Below are positions 1 through 7,323 of a stretch of DNA of 62,401 nt, piece after piece. Origin of the DNA: an uncultured Oscillospiraceae bacterium. GTDB lineage: Bacteria > Bacillota > Clostridia > Oscillospirales > Oscillospiraceae. How positions within the stretch are numbered: the stretch's first letter is position 1; the number at the start of each line of letters is the position of its first letter. Below the pieces are notes generated by a model, which ran no database searches, was not told the origin of the DNA, and saw only the letters and a list, made by a program, of their open reading frames with translations. Location of the stretch: positions 1-62,401 of the forward strand of contig CAADSF010000121.1 of the NCBI GenBank assembly GCA_900751035.1. Direction: 5' to 3'. Position numbers and translations under genes: made by a program.

Positions 1-1465
1 ATCACCGGCGCATACTTCAAGAATGACAACGGCCTTTACTTTGTCGAGCACACTACCGGCGATCCGAATTGGAGCGGCCACGATCACTGCCTCCGGCGCA
101 TCAAGCGCAACGGCGAACTGAGCACCGCAAAAGATAATATTTGCTTCTGGCCTATCTCCGCTTTTGTCAACAGCCGGGACAAGCGAGCCGCCTCCAATGA
201 TTGGAACCGAGAACACGCGGAAATCGAGATCAAGCGCTTTCCCAACACCGCCCACATTGCGAAATTCTTTGCAGACGAGGCGGCCAGCCTTGACGCAACG
301 ATCAAGCGCTATACATGGGACTTTGGCGAGGACTGCCAGACCGTCAAGGACACGAAAGAAACGCAAGCCTTTTACCGCTCCGTTGCTGACGGCCTGCGGA
401 CTGAACAGCCCACCGCCGCCACCGAACAGCCCGAACAGCAGACCCCCGCCACCGGCGCAGGCGCAGAAGCGCCCGCAGAACAGCCGGAGGCCACCACCGC
501 AGAACAGGCAGAACAGCCCACCCCGGAAAATCGGCCTGAAACGGTCCCGCCTTATGGTTCCATCGACGAGGAAACCGCCCGGAACGCCCACTATTGCGTC
601 CACATGAGCGACTACAAACCCGGCAGCGCCACGGCCAGTTATCGGAATTCCGTGAACAAAGCCGCCCAGATGGTAGAACAGCAGAAGGCCCGCGTCAGCG
701 CTTTTTACCATGACAAGCTGGACGCCCTGCTGAACAGCTACGCCCGCCGCCTTGCCCAGTGGACGAACGATTATAACCGCAACCAGGCCAGCTATCCCAG
801 CCAGTTTATAGCCGGGGCGGGCAACTTCAATATGCACAAGCATAACCGCCAAATGTCCCGCGAGGACTCTCTGTGGGAGGAATACCGGCAGATTGAGGCG
901 ATTCTGGACAAGATCCGCAGCGTCGGCACCGGCCCGGTAGACCTTGCCGACCCCCACGCCCGCGAAATGCTCACCGAGCGCCTGAACAGCCAACGCCAGA
1001 TGTTGGAGGACGCCAAAACCGCCAACGCCTATTACCGCAAGCACAAAACGCTGGAAGGCTGCCCCGGTCTCAGCGAGAAAAACCGCGCATGGCTGACCCG
1101 TCCCGGCGTGTTCGCCTCCGGTGACGGCTCCCCCATCTCCCTGTACGGCTCCCCCTTTCCCCGCTTACGAGCTGGCCAGTATCCGGGGCAAGATCGAGCG
1201 GACAGAACAGCGGCTTGCAGAGCTTGACAAGCGGGAACAGCAGGCCGCCCAGCCTCAGACCGGCACCGCCTTTGACGGCGGCCAGATCGTCCGCAATATC
1301 GACCTGAACAGACTCCAAATCCTCTTTGACGCCATCCCCGACGCCGACACCCGCGCCGCTCTGAAGCAAAACGGCTTCCGCTGGTCTCCGAAAAATCAGG
1401 CATGGCAGCGCCAGCTCACCGACAACGCCGAACGCGCCGCCCGTCAGGTCCTCCGCCTCGCCTGA
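1..1465 (+). CDS. Large polyvalent-type mobile-element protein, 5'-truncated and frameshifted
   Basis: The reading frame is open from base 1, so the start lies outside the window. The N-terminal part (ITGAYFKNDNGLYFVEH...) and the C-terminal part (RLQILFDAIPDADTRAAL, FRWSPKNQAWQRQL) resemble proteins carried by clostridial conjugative elements and phages; a Glu/Gln/Pro/Ala-rich linker lies near bases 400-540. Frame 1 stops at 1227, but the family-like C-terminus continues in frame 2 up to 1465. The switch is needed near 1158-1162, in a run of four C; removing one C joins PFP to AYELASIRGKI. It may be a real inactivation or a sequencing error. The exact role is unknown. Confidence 0.6.
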
Positions 1466-1502
1466 ACAGCAACCCAAACCCACCCGGAAAGGAGCCCCCG
1501 CC

Positions 1503-1595
1503 ATGACCAATTTTTTCATCTTTGTTGGTGTCTCGACCACCGTCTACCACCTCATGCGAGTTCTTATCTATATCGACACCGGCGAAAAATGGTAA
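1503..1595 (+). CDS. Small hydrophobic peptide, 30 aa
   Basis: A good ribosome site (GGAAAGGAG) lies 9-10 bases before the ATG. The peptide begins MTNFFIFVGVSTTVYH and is mostly hydrophobic, with a charged C-terminus (DTGEKW), so it could be a single membrane segment. It follows the preceding gene by 37 bases. No function can be assigned. Confidence 0.4.
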   Translation: MTNFFIFVGVSTTVYHLMRVLIYIDTGEKW

Positions 1596-1632
1596 GGCGG
1601 CAAAAACTCCCCTTGGAGTATCGCCGTATAAT
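1596..1632 (+). promoter_or_regulatory. Repeated promoter-like element, copy 1
   Basis: GGCGGCAAAAA, then TTGGA, then TATAAT at 1627-1632. The same block recurs upstream of the tRNA cluster, the ORF6N gene and, on the minus strand, the BRO gene. The -10 box is perfect, but no normal -35 box sits 17 bases upstream of it. Confidence 0.55.
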
Positions 1633-1668
1633 GAAAGCAGAATCTGAACAGAAAAGGAGAATATCGCC

Positions 1669-2382
1669 ATGCTGACCACTGAACAGACCCTCGAGCGCGT
1701 CCTGCGCATCGCCCGCAGTCTTCCGGAAACGGAACGGAAGTATTTTGATTTTGCCCAGAAGCACCCGGTCGATTGCGGCAAGAATTCCCCGGCAATCGGC
1801 GTCCAGTTGTCCGCCCTTGTCATCGACCTGCGCGAAACCATTGCCGCCGAGGAAGAGTGCAGACGCGGGCGCGCCGTCCCGTATGCCGCCGCCAAGCGTA
1901 TCTGCAAGCGCACCGTCGAGCGCAACAGCCACCGCCCCAGCACGCAAGGCGCGTGGATCGACGCGGACGGCAAGCAATGTCTCTGCGACGGCATGACCGG
2001 CGTTCGCCTGAACAGCCCCTTCAAATTGACCGCAGCCCCCGAGCCTGAATGCGGCGACCGCTTCGACCTCGACGCCGTGATCCGCCCCGTTCGCCTGAAC
2101 AGCGTCGCCCTGAAATCGCCGTCCGCCGGAGTTCGCGCCAAAATTAAATCCGACCGTGCCGAATACAAGGCGAGCAATCGGTCTAAATATGAGTCGTTCG
2201 TTCCAACGTATGATTTCGGCGCGGGTCTTCCGTTGGTCAATGCGAAATATCTCCTTGATTTGCTCGAGCTTTTTCCTGATTGTGAAATCTACGCGCACGA
2301 TAATCCTCTCTACCCCATTTACTTCAAAAGCGTCTCCGGTGAAGCCGTCCTCTGCCCCATCCGCAAAAGCGAAAAGGACTGA
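1669..2382 (+). CDS. Hypothetical mobile-element protein, 237 aa, possible clamp-like fold
   Basis: The ATG is preceded by AAAAGGAGAATATCGCC, a strong ribosome site, and by the repeated promoter element, so this strand is preferred over a long overlapping minus-strand frame. The N-terminal half is helical and charged. The C-terminal half (NAKYLLDLLELFPD, PIYFKSVSGEAVLCPIR) reminds me of the last domain of sliding-clamp-like proteins, but this is only an impression. It ends 18 bases before the next small gene and probably shares its transcript. Confidence 0.6.
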   Translation: MLTTEQTLERVLRIARSLPETERKYFDFAQKHPVDCGKNSPAIGVQLSALVIDLRETIAAEEECRRGRAVPYAAAKRICKRTVERNSHRPSTQGAWIDADGKQCLCDGMTGVRLNSPFKLTAAPEPECGDRFDLDAVIRPVRLNSVALKSPSAGVRAKIKSDRAEYKASNRSKYESFVPTYDFGAGLPLVNAKYLLDLLELFPDCEIYAHDNPLYPIYFKSVSGEAVLCPIRKSEKD

Positions 2383-2400
2383 ACAGAACAGGAGTGCGTC

Positions 2401-2625
2401 ATGACCTACGACGTTTTTGATGCGGGCTATTCCCCGCCAGATCCGCGCAATCCCGGCCGCTATCTCGGCAGCGTCGAGATCCCACCGTCGCGCGATGGCG
2501 TGCCAAACTATACCGCACTCCGCTTTCTCGACCACCTCGACCGGACGCGCCGCAATGCCTATAGCACCCGCTTCAATCTCGTCCCCCAATCCGAGCGGAA
2601 AATCTACAAAAATTTTTTCGTGTGA
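2401..2625 (+). CDS. Hypothetical protein, 74 aa
   Basis: The ATG follows an ACAGGAGTGCGTC ribosome site. The protein is Pro- and Arg-rich (YSPPDPRNPGRY at the start, RKIYKNFFV at the end), with no recognised domain. It is the last gene before the second copy of the repeated promoter element and the tRNA cluster. Confidence 0.5.
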   Translation: MTYDVFDAGYSPPDPRNPGRYLGSVEIPPSRDGVPNYTALRFLDHLDRTRRNAYSTRFNLVPQSERKIYKNFFV

Positions 2626-2629
2626 ACAG

Positions 2630-2665
2630 GGCGGCAAAAATTCGTTTGGAGCACCTGCGTATAAT
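2630..2665 (+). promoter_or_regulatory. Repeated promoter-like element, copy 2, upstream of tRNA cluster
   Basis: GGCGGCAAAAA at 2630-2640, TTGGA, then TATAAT at 2660-2665. It is aligned like copy 1 and probably drives the structured leader and the tRNA genes. Confidence 0.55.
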
Positions 2666-2890
2666 AATACTTGAGGGCGGGAGATCAAACCCTCCCATGA
2701 GCGCGCGGCAGACATACGGGTGCGCCGGGTCTGCGCCGTGCAATAGTCCCGGCGCCGCGCCGCCCTCGCTCCATGGCCTCCTTTCTGTTATATAAGCGGT
2801 CAGCCCCCGGTAAGCGACCGCTCGCCGCGCAAAATCTTCTCATACAGATTCGCGGCGCCCCAGTGAAATTCTGGAGGGGGCACCCCGAAT
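2666..2890 (+). other. Structured non-coding leader before tRNA-Gly
   Basis: No convincing gene. The segment is rich in inverted repeats, for example AGCGGTC/GACCGCT near 2796-2824 and GC-rich arms near 2700-2765. It begins just after a -10 box and ends at the tRNA-Gly 5' end, so it is probably transcribed leader RNA. No known riboswitch or ncRNA family was recognised. Confidence 0.35.
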
Positions 2891-2966
2891 GCGGCGGTAG
2901 CTCAGCAGGTAGAGCATCAGACTTCCAATCTGAGGGCCGCGGGTTCGAGACCCGTCCGCCGCTCCA
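2891..2966 (+). tRNA. tRNA-Gly (anticodon TCC)
   Basis: Complete cloverleaf of 76 bases with an encoded CCA. The acceptor pairs GCGGCGG with CCGCCGC, the D arm is GCTC/GAGC, the anticodon loop is CTTCCAA on a TCAGA/TCTGA stem, and the T arm is CGGG-TTCGAGA-CCCG. All arms pair normally. It is the first of three tRNA or tRNA-like genes on this strand. Confidence 0.93.
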
Positions 2967-3085
2967 CGCGCCGCTTGGGAGGCGCGTCGTAGTTTTCCTT
3001 ACTTTCACAAAAAGGCTTCAGCGGGCGGCAAATCGTTGGAACGGATGAAAAGCCCCGTCGGCGGGAGGAAATGCCCGCCACATAT

Positions 3086-3192
3086 GGAGACGTGACAGAA
3101 CGGCAATGTAAGATCCGCTCCGGGCAGTTAGGTGGAATATCTCCCGGCAGCGAAACCACCGTGCGGGGTTCGAGTCCCCGCCGTCTCCACCA
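3086..3192 (+). tRNA. Aberrant tRNA-like gene with oversized centre, isotype unresolved
   Basis: The acceptor GGAGACG pairs with CGTCTCC, followed by ACCA. The T arm is GCGGGG-TTCGAGT-CCCCGC, and a 3-bp D stem (ACA/TGT) fits a class II tRNA. A variable-arm-like CGG...CCG precedes the T arm. The anticodon region is about 15 bases too long: AGAT/ATCT flank 24 bases instead of about 9. The total of 107 bases exceeds the usual 85-95. It could be an intron-bearing tRNA, a degenerate tRNA or another structured RNA. Confidence 0.45.
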
Positions 3193-3280
3193 AAGCGCCC
3201 CTTGCGGAGTTGGTGGCGCTATACAAGTAAAGGAAACCGCCGCCAGATCGCCCGCCATGGCGTAAACAAGGCGGGGATTT

Positions 3281-3359
3281 GCATCCGTAGCTCAGATGGG
3301 CAGAGCGTCGAGGAATTTCACGCCTCTAAATGTCGCCGGTTCGAGTCCGGCCGGATGCA
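3281..3359 (+). tRNA. Atypical tRNA-like gene, possibly Glu (TTC)
   Basis: The acceptor GCATCCG/CGGATGC, D arm GCTC/GAGC and T arm GCCGG-TTCGAGT-CCGGC pair perfectly. The central arm GAGGA-ATTTCAC-GCCTC would give anticodon TTC, with one A-G mismatch and two extra bases before the stem. No CCA is encoded. The loop resembles tRNA-Glu (TTTCAC) but the D arm does not, so the isotype is uncertain. Confidence 0.6.
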
Positions 3360-3393
3360 CTATCCAAATTTTCACGAAAGGAGGCCCATCCCA

Positions 3394-3669
3394 ATGACCA
3401 AACCCGAGTTAATTGACAAGCTTGCCGAGGAAGCCGGCACCACCAAGGCGCAGGCCGAACGCGACCTCACCGCCCTGTATTCTATCATCACTGCCGCTCT
3501 GGTTGGCGGCGATAGTGTCGCCATCCCCGGTATCGGCAAGTTCGAAGTCAAGGAGCGCGCCGAGCGCAAGGGGCGCAACCCCTCGACCGGCGAAAGCGTC
3601 ATCATCCCCGCGAGCAAGGCCGTCACCTTCAAGGCGACCAAAACGCTCAAGGACGCCGTTCGCGGCTGA
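3394..3669 (+). CDS. hup: HU-family DNA-binding protein
   Basis: 91 aa. It starts MTKPELIDKLAEEAG and carries the HU/IHF core: helical N-terminus, then the beta-arm segment IPGIGKFEVKERAERKGRNP with the conserved RNP turn, and a C-terminal helix (TFKATKTLKDAVRG). Length matches bacterial HU. It binds and bends DNA without strong sequence specificity and may serve in packaging, recombination or attachment-site architecture. The ATG at 3394 has an AAGGAGG site 7 bases upstream; longer in-frame starts would run through the preceding tRNA-like gene. Confidence 0.93.
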   Translation: MTKPELIDKLAEEAGTTKAQAERDLTALYSIITAALVGGDSVAIPGIGKFEVKERAERKGRNPSTGESVIIPASKAVTFKATKTLKDAVRG

Positions 3670-3684
3670 TCTCTAAACGGAAAC

Positions 3685-3714
3685 GCCCCGAGCACGCACA
3701 AAGCCGCTCGGGGC
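3685..3714 (+). terminator. Likely intrinsic terminator after HU gene
   Basis: Perfect 9-bp arms, GCCCCGAGC and GCTCGGGGC, with a 12-base loop, 15 bases after the HU stop. The tail (TTGCCCTTAAAAT) is only weakly T-rich. Confidence 0.6.
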
Positions 3715-3745
3715 TTGCCCTTAAAATCGAAATTATCAGTATATC

Positions 3746-3769
3746 AGAAAATCCAATTTTGGATTTTCT
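3746..3769. promoter_or_regulatory. 24-bp near-perfect palindrome
   Basis: AGAAAATCCAA and its exact complement TTGGATTTTCT are separated by two T. It lies in the AT-rich gap between the HU terminator and the HNH-like gene. It could be an operator or a hairpin; no regulator can be matched to it. Confidence 0.4.
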
Positions 3770-3831
3770 AATACGCTAAGACATAAGGAAAACGAGGCAA
3801 AGACTTCACCCCACCAGAAGGAGGAACCCCC

Positions 3832-4464
3832 ATGCCATCTGCCATCAACTTAACCGGCCAGCGGTTCGGACATCTTCGAGTAATCAGACCCATGAAAACA
3901 CGTTCATATGGAAGTTTAAAATGGCTTTGCGTATGCGACTGTGGAAAGGAAACCATTGTCGCCGGCGGGCATCTGCGGTCAGGGCATACAAAGTCCTGCG
4001 GGTGTCAAAGAAATGCAATAAATCCTATGAAGACACACGGCGAATCGAAAACGCGCTTGTATAACGTTTGGCTTCTCATGCGGAGAAGATGCTCCAACCC
4101 AAAAGCCAAAGAATATGCTCGATACGGCGGTAGAGGTATCGCTGTTTGCGAAGAATGGCAGAACAGTTTCGAAGCGTTCCGCGACTGGGCGCTTGCAAAC
4201 GGGTATAATAAAAATGCCGCCTATGGTGAATGCACCCTCGACCGCATTGATGTGAACGGGAACTACTGTCCAGAGAATTGCCGATGGGCCAATGAATTGG
4301 TTCAGGCAAACAATCGGCGTTCAAATCGCGTATTTGAAATTAACGGGCAAGCAAAAACGTTAGCAGAATGGTGTCGGATGACCGGCGCTTGCGATTCGAC
4401 AGTTCGCCGCAGAATTGCCCGTGGGGTTCGGGTAGAAAATCTATTCAAGAAAGGGCGGGTTTAA
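3832..4464 (+). CDS. HNH/AP2-like phage endonuclease with zinc-finger N-terminus
   Basis: 210 aa. Residues 5-60 hold a beta strand start (TGQRFGHLRVI) and a Cys cluster (CVCDCGKE, SCGC) typical of phage homing-type proteins. The middle holds the conserved pattern RLYNVWLLMRRRC, YGGRGIAVCEEW and CTLDRIDVNGNYCPENCRW, then a basic C-terminal HTH-like part (LAEWCRMTGACDSTVRRRI). Such proteins cut DNA near their own insertion site. The gene is clearly AT-richer than HU before it and abuts the desulfurase gene after one base. Confidence 0.75.
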   Translation: MPSAINLTGQRFGHLRVIRPMKTRSYGSLKWLCVCDCGKETIVAGGHLRSGHTKSCGCQRNAINPMKTHGESKTRLYNVWLLMRRRCSNPKAKEYARYGGRGIAVCEEWQNSFEAFRDWALANGYNKNAAYGECTLDRIDVNGNYCPENCRWANELVQANNRRSNRVFEINGQAKTLAEWCRMTGACDSTVRRRIARGVRVENLFKKGRV

Positions 4465-4465
4465 A

Positions 4466-5551
4466 ATGTCTTATTATTTTGATAGCGCAAGCACGGAAGA
4501 AGTTTCAAGCGTTGCGTGGGAAGCCATGAAGCAAGCCCCATTTGGCAACCCATCCAGCCTGCACAGTGAAGGATGGCGCGCAAGAGAATCTTTGGAGCGT
4601 AGCCGCGCTCAAATTTTATCATTATTAGGCGCTGGCAATAACTATGAACTTTATTTCACCAGCGGAGCAACGGAGGCGTGTAATACCGCTATTCATTCCA
4701 TGCAAAAAGCTGTCGGAATTTCAGAAACTTATGCGTCGCCTTTTGAACATCATGCGATATTGGAATGCGTTTCTGGGCGGGTTCTTCCAAATGATAAAGT
4801 CGCAAACACGGGTGCTTATGCGCAGATGCTCGCCAATAACGAGACTGGAGAGATTTACGATATTGCGGCCCTGCGGGGGAGTTTTTCAGGACTTCTTGCC
4901 TGCGATATAACAAGCGCCGTTGCACACATCCCTATCAACCTTCTGGATTTCAATGTGGATTACGCTATGTTCGGCGGTCATAAATTTGGAACTCCAAAAG
5001 GTATCGGCGCCCTGATCGTCCGTGATGGCTCGCCCGTCACCCCCATGATCTGCGGCGGCGGTCAGGAACGTGGAATGCGCGGCGGCACCGAGAGCGTCGC
5101 CCTCGCCTGCGCCATGGCAGCCGCCCTTGAAAAGCGCTGTGAAACCATGTATGATGACATTGCCCGCATCACGAAGCTGCGCGACGAGTTCATCACCGAA
5201 ATTCTCCGTCTCGTTCCGGATGCCTACATCAACGGCCCTTGGGTCATCTGCGACGCAGCGCGCCGCCTGCCAAACAACGCCAACATCAGCTTTCTCGGCG
5301 TAGAATCGCAGTCCCTCGTGCTTGCTCTGTCCCGCAAGGGCCTGTGCGCCTCCAGCGGCAGCGCCTGCACCAGCGGCAGCCTCGAGGGTAGCTACGTCCT
5401 CCGCGCCATGGGGCTTTCCGAAGAGCGCGCCTGTTCCGCCGTCCGATTCACCCTCCCGTACCGCATCACACACGGCGAGGTAAAGCGAGCGGTCGAGATC
5501 ATCGTGAACACCGTTTTCGAGCTGCGCGCCCTCTCGCCCTCGCACCCCTGA
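4466..5551 (+). CDS. NifS/IscS-type cysteine desulfurase
   Basis: 361 aa, close to the usual NifS length. PLP-dependent removal of sulfur from cysteine. Visible landmarks: FTSGATEACN (64-73), FEHHAIL (His 95/96, ring stacking), MLANNETGEI (121-130), Schiff-base lysine K173 in GGHKFGTPKG, RGGTES (205-210) and catalytic Cys301 in SGSACTSGS. The usual DAVQ motif reads DITS. Phage-borne desulfurases are uncommon; it could feed tRNA thiolation or Fe-S cluster repair, but no sulfur acceptor is seen nearby. Base composition changes sharply near 4990: the 5' half is AT-rich like the HNH gene, the 3' half GC-rich. Confidence 0.9.
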   Translation: MSYYFDSASTEEVSSVAWEAMKQAPFGNPSSLHSEGWRARESLERSRAQILSLLGAGNNYELYFTSGATEACNTAIHSMQKAVGISETYASPFEHHAILECVSGRVLPNDKVANTGAYAQMLANNETGEIYDIAALRGSFSGLLACDITSAVAHIPINLLDFNVDYAMFGGHKFGTPKGIGALIVRDGSPVTPMICGGGQERGMRGGTESVALACAMAAALEKRCETMYDDIARITKLRDEFITEILRLVPDAYINGPWVICDAARRLPNNANISFLGVESQSLVLALSRKGLCASSGSACTSGSLEGSYVLRAMGLSEERACSAVRFTLPYRITHGEVKRAVEIIVNTVFELRALSPSHP

Positions 5552-5583
5552 TATCGAAATTTTCAGCAAGGAGTATTTACGCC

Positions 5584-5874
5584 ATGAGAATTCTTGACCC
5601 CGCCGCCGTGCTGCGTTATAAAGCCCTCAAGGAATCCGCCCAGCACCTTGCGGTGGCCCCCTTTATCAAGATCATCCCGTTCGACCCGTGCGAGGAACAC
5701 GAGACCGCCGGCATCGGCCTTGAGTTCCCCAACAACTGCACCATTCTGAATGCCAGCGTTCGCAACGCCGTTTCGTTCCTGTTCGACCAATGCGACACCG
5801 TGCAGATGAACCGCACCGACGCAGGTATTTCCCTCGTCTTCACCATTTTCAATGTCTGGAAGGAGGAACCGTAA
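5584..5874 (+). CDS. Hypothetical protein, 96 aa
   Basis: The ATG follows GCAAGGAGTATTTACGCC. A mixed alpha/beta protein with no recognised domain (MRILDPAAVLRYKALKES at the start, SLVFTIFNVWKEEP at the end). Its stop overlaps the next start (TAATG), indicating translational coupling in one operon. Confidence 0.6.
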   Translation: MRILDPAAVLRYKALKESAQHLAVAPFIKIIPFDPCEEHETAGIGLEFPNNCTILNASVRNAVSFLFDQCDTVQMNRTDAGISLVFTIFNVWKEEP

Positions 5875-6089
5875 TGCCGAACCTGAAAGCCAACGTGATC
5901 CCGCGCCTTTATATCGTCCGCGCCGCCAGCCCCAAGAATCCCGCCCTTGTCTATATGGATATGGTCGAGGCGGAATCGCCGCAGAAGGCGAAAATGCTCT
6001 CCAAATTCTACGGCGACCCAAAACTCACCATCCTGAGCGCCGACCCCGCGCCGGCAGAAAGCGAATCAGGTGTTTCCCATGCAGAGTGA
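5874..6089 (+). CDS. Hypothetical protein, 71 aa
   Basis: Starts in the TAATG overlap, with AAGGAGG just upstream. It reads MPNLKANVIPRLYIVRA and ends acidic (ESESGVSHAE). A short beta-rich protein, coupled to both neighbours. No function assigned. Confidence 0.55.
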   Translation: MPNLKANVIPRLYIVRAASPKNPALVYMDMVEAESPQKAKMLSKFYGDPKLTILSADPAPAESESGVSHAE

Positions 6090-6375
6090 AGTCGAGCAGA
6101 TGAAGCGCCTTGCCGACAATATCTGGAAGTACATCGAGCCGAAGGTCGATAAGAAGATCGAGCCGTATTTCAAGGTCGTCCGCGCCACCGTCACCTCCAC
6201 CGCATCCGGCGGCCTGATGGGCGTGCAGTTTCCATTCGATGAATCCCCGATCTCCATTCCCTATGTCACCTCCATGGCGTCCGCGAGAGTGGGAGACAGT
6301 GTATGGGTCGCCATCCCCTATTCGAAGATGCAGAACGCCTTTGTCTTCGGCTCCGCCCTGTTCAAGAATCTGTGA
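6079..6375 (+). CDS. Phage-type hypothetical protein, OB-fold-like
   Basis: 98 aa from ATG 6079; a GTG at 6070 would add three residues. An N-terminal helix (EQMKRLADNIWKYIEPK) is followed by a beta-rich part (IPYVTSMASARVGDSVWVAIPYS, AFVFGSALF). This resembles the small OB-like domains of phage baseplate-associated proteins, where a VGD turn precedes a conserved strand. It overlaps the previous gene by 11 bases and is the last gene before a strong terminator. Confidence 0.55.
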   Translation: MQSEVEQMKRLADNIWKYIEPKVDKKIEPYFKVVRATVTSTASGGLMGVQFPFDESPISIPYVTSMASARVGDSVWVAIPYSKMQNAFVFGSALFKNL

Positions 6376-6380
6376 ATTTG

Positions 6381-6418
6381 AGAAGACCATTTTCCATGAC
6401 TCGGGAAAATGGTCTTCT
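6381..6418. terminator. Strong bidirectional intrinsic terminator
   Basis: Perfect 15-bp arms (AGAAGACCATTTTCC and its complement), an 8-base loop and a T-rich tail on the + side. It separates the + operon from the convergent antirepressor gene. Confidence 0.88.
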
Positions 6419-6442
6419 TCTTATTTTCAGAGCAAAGTCACT

Positions 6443-7228
6443 TTAACAGGCTCTGTCGCGGTCCATCACAGCGAGAATCCCACGCGCCGTCAAAATGTTG
6501 TGAATCATCATACGTCCCTTCTGCGTCCAGTATGTGTGCATTTTGATGTCCTGCTGTCCGCTGGAGTGGGTAATCGGTGTTGTACGGCTCTTTGTGTACC
6601 CCTTCCCCATGTGCTTTTTGTAAAGGATCCACTGCCCGTTGACTTTGTGCTGTACACCTTCTTCGTGCAGGATTTTATTCAGTCGGTTCGCGCTGAGATC
6701 GTAGTCCGCCGCGATCTGCCCAGTGGCCAAAACAGCGGGGCTTTCCAAAATCGTGTCAACGTACTGCCGCACCGGCTCGAAATCAGCAATGATCTGCGCC
6801 TGACGCTGATTCTCTGCCAGCAATCGCATTTTCTTTTCCTCTGCATCCGCGAGCGCGCGCAAGGCGGAAGGGTAATCCTGCGGCATCATGTAAGCGCCCG
6901 TCCTGCGGATGCTTGGGATGACCTCATCAAACACCCAACGCTCAAATTCCTCAGCCCCCGGCAGCTTCGACCTCGCAGCCAGTCGGTAGATGTCGCCCTC
7001 AGTGATAAAAACAGCCTCCTGTGTTCTTCCGAGGGCATCGACGATGGGGTAACGTTTCGTTACCCCACCTCTGCAATGATCCGAAAGTGCCTTGCTGGTG
7101 TTGGTGTAACCGAGCGCCTTCGCAACGTCGCTGCCGCAGAAAAGCACCCTGCCGTCTTCTTCAATGGTTCGTACCTCTCCGAATTTGCGGTTCTCGAAAA
7201 TCTTTAATTCGTTCACTGGAAATATCAT
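6443..7228 (-). CDS. Phage antirepressor, BRO-N plus KilAC-like C-terminus
   Basis: 261 aa. Residues about 10-110 form a BRO-N domain: VLFCGSDVAKALGYTN, then AVFITEGDIYRLAARSKLPGA and FERWVFDEVIPSIRRTGAY. A linker helix (LADAEEKKMRLLAEN) leads to a C-terminal DNA-binding part (IAADYDLSANRLNKILHEEGVQ, YWTQKGRMMIHNIL) of the KilAC/phage antirepressor type. Such proteins bind and titrate prophage repressors. The gene has its own copy of the repeated promoter element and lies alone between two terminators, as a moron would. Confidence 0.9.
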   Translation of the reverse strand: MIFPVNELKIFENRKFGEVRTIEEDGRVLFCGSDVAKALGYTNTSKALSDHCRGGVTKRYPIVDALGRTQEAVFITEGDIYRLAARSKLPGAEEFERWVFDEVIPSIRRTGAYMMPQDYPSALRALADAEEKKMRLLAENQRQAQIIADFEPVRQYVDTILESPAVLATGQIAADYDLSANRLNKILHEEGVQHKVNGQWILYKKHMGKGYTKSRTTPITHSSGQQDIKMHTYWTQKGRMMIHNILTARGILAVMDRDRAC

Positions 7229-7251
7229 CCTCTCTCTTTGTTGATATTTCC

Positions 7252-7286
7252 ATTATACCTTTTACCCCAAGGCATTTTTTGCCGCC
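7252..7286 (-). promoter_or_regulatory. Repeated promoter-like element, copy 3 (minus strand)
   Basis: On the minus strand GGCGGCAAAAA is followed by TTGGG and by TATAAT (7257-7252), with a spacing one base shorter than in the other copies. The BRO-N gene starts 24 bases downstream. Confidence 0.55.
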
Positions 7287-7296
7287 CCATCATTCG

Positions 7297-7322
7297 AAAA
7301 GCCGCTTATCAGGGCGGCTTTT
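7297..7322. terminator. Intrinsic terminator, both directions
   Basis: AAAAGCCGC and GCGGCTTTT form a 9-bp stem with an 8-base loop, with A/T-rich flanks on both sides. It directly follows the stop of the minus-strand nuclease gene. Confidence 0.8.
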
Positions 7323-7323
7323 C

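Noticed and set aside
1564..2715. 383-aa open frame on the minus strand
   Set aside because: It is the GC-rich shadow of the + strand genes at 1669 and 2401, which have ribosome sites and upstream promoter elements.
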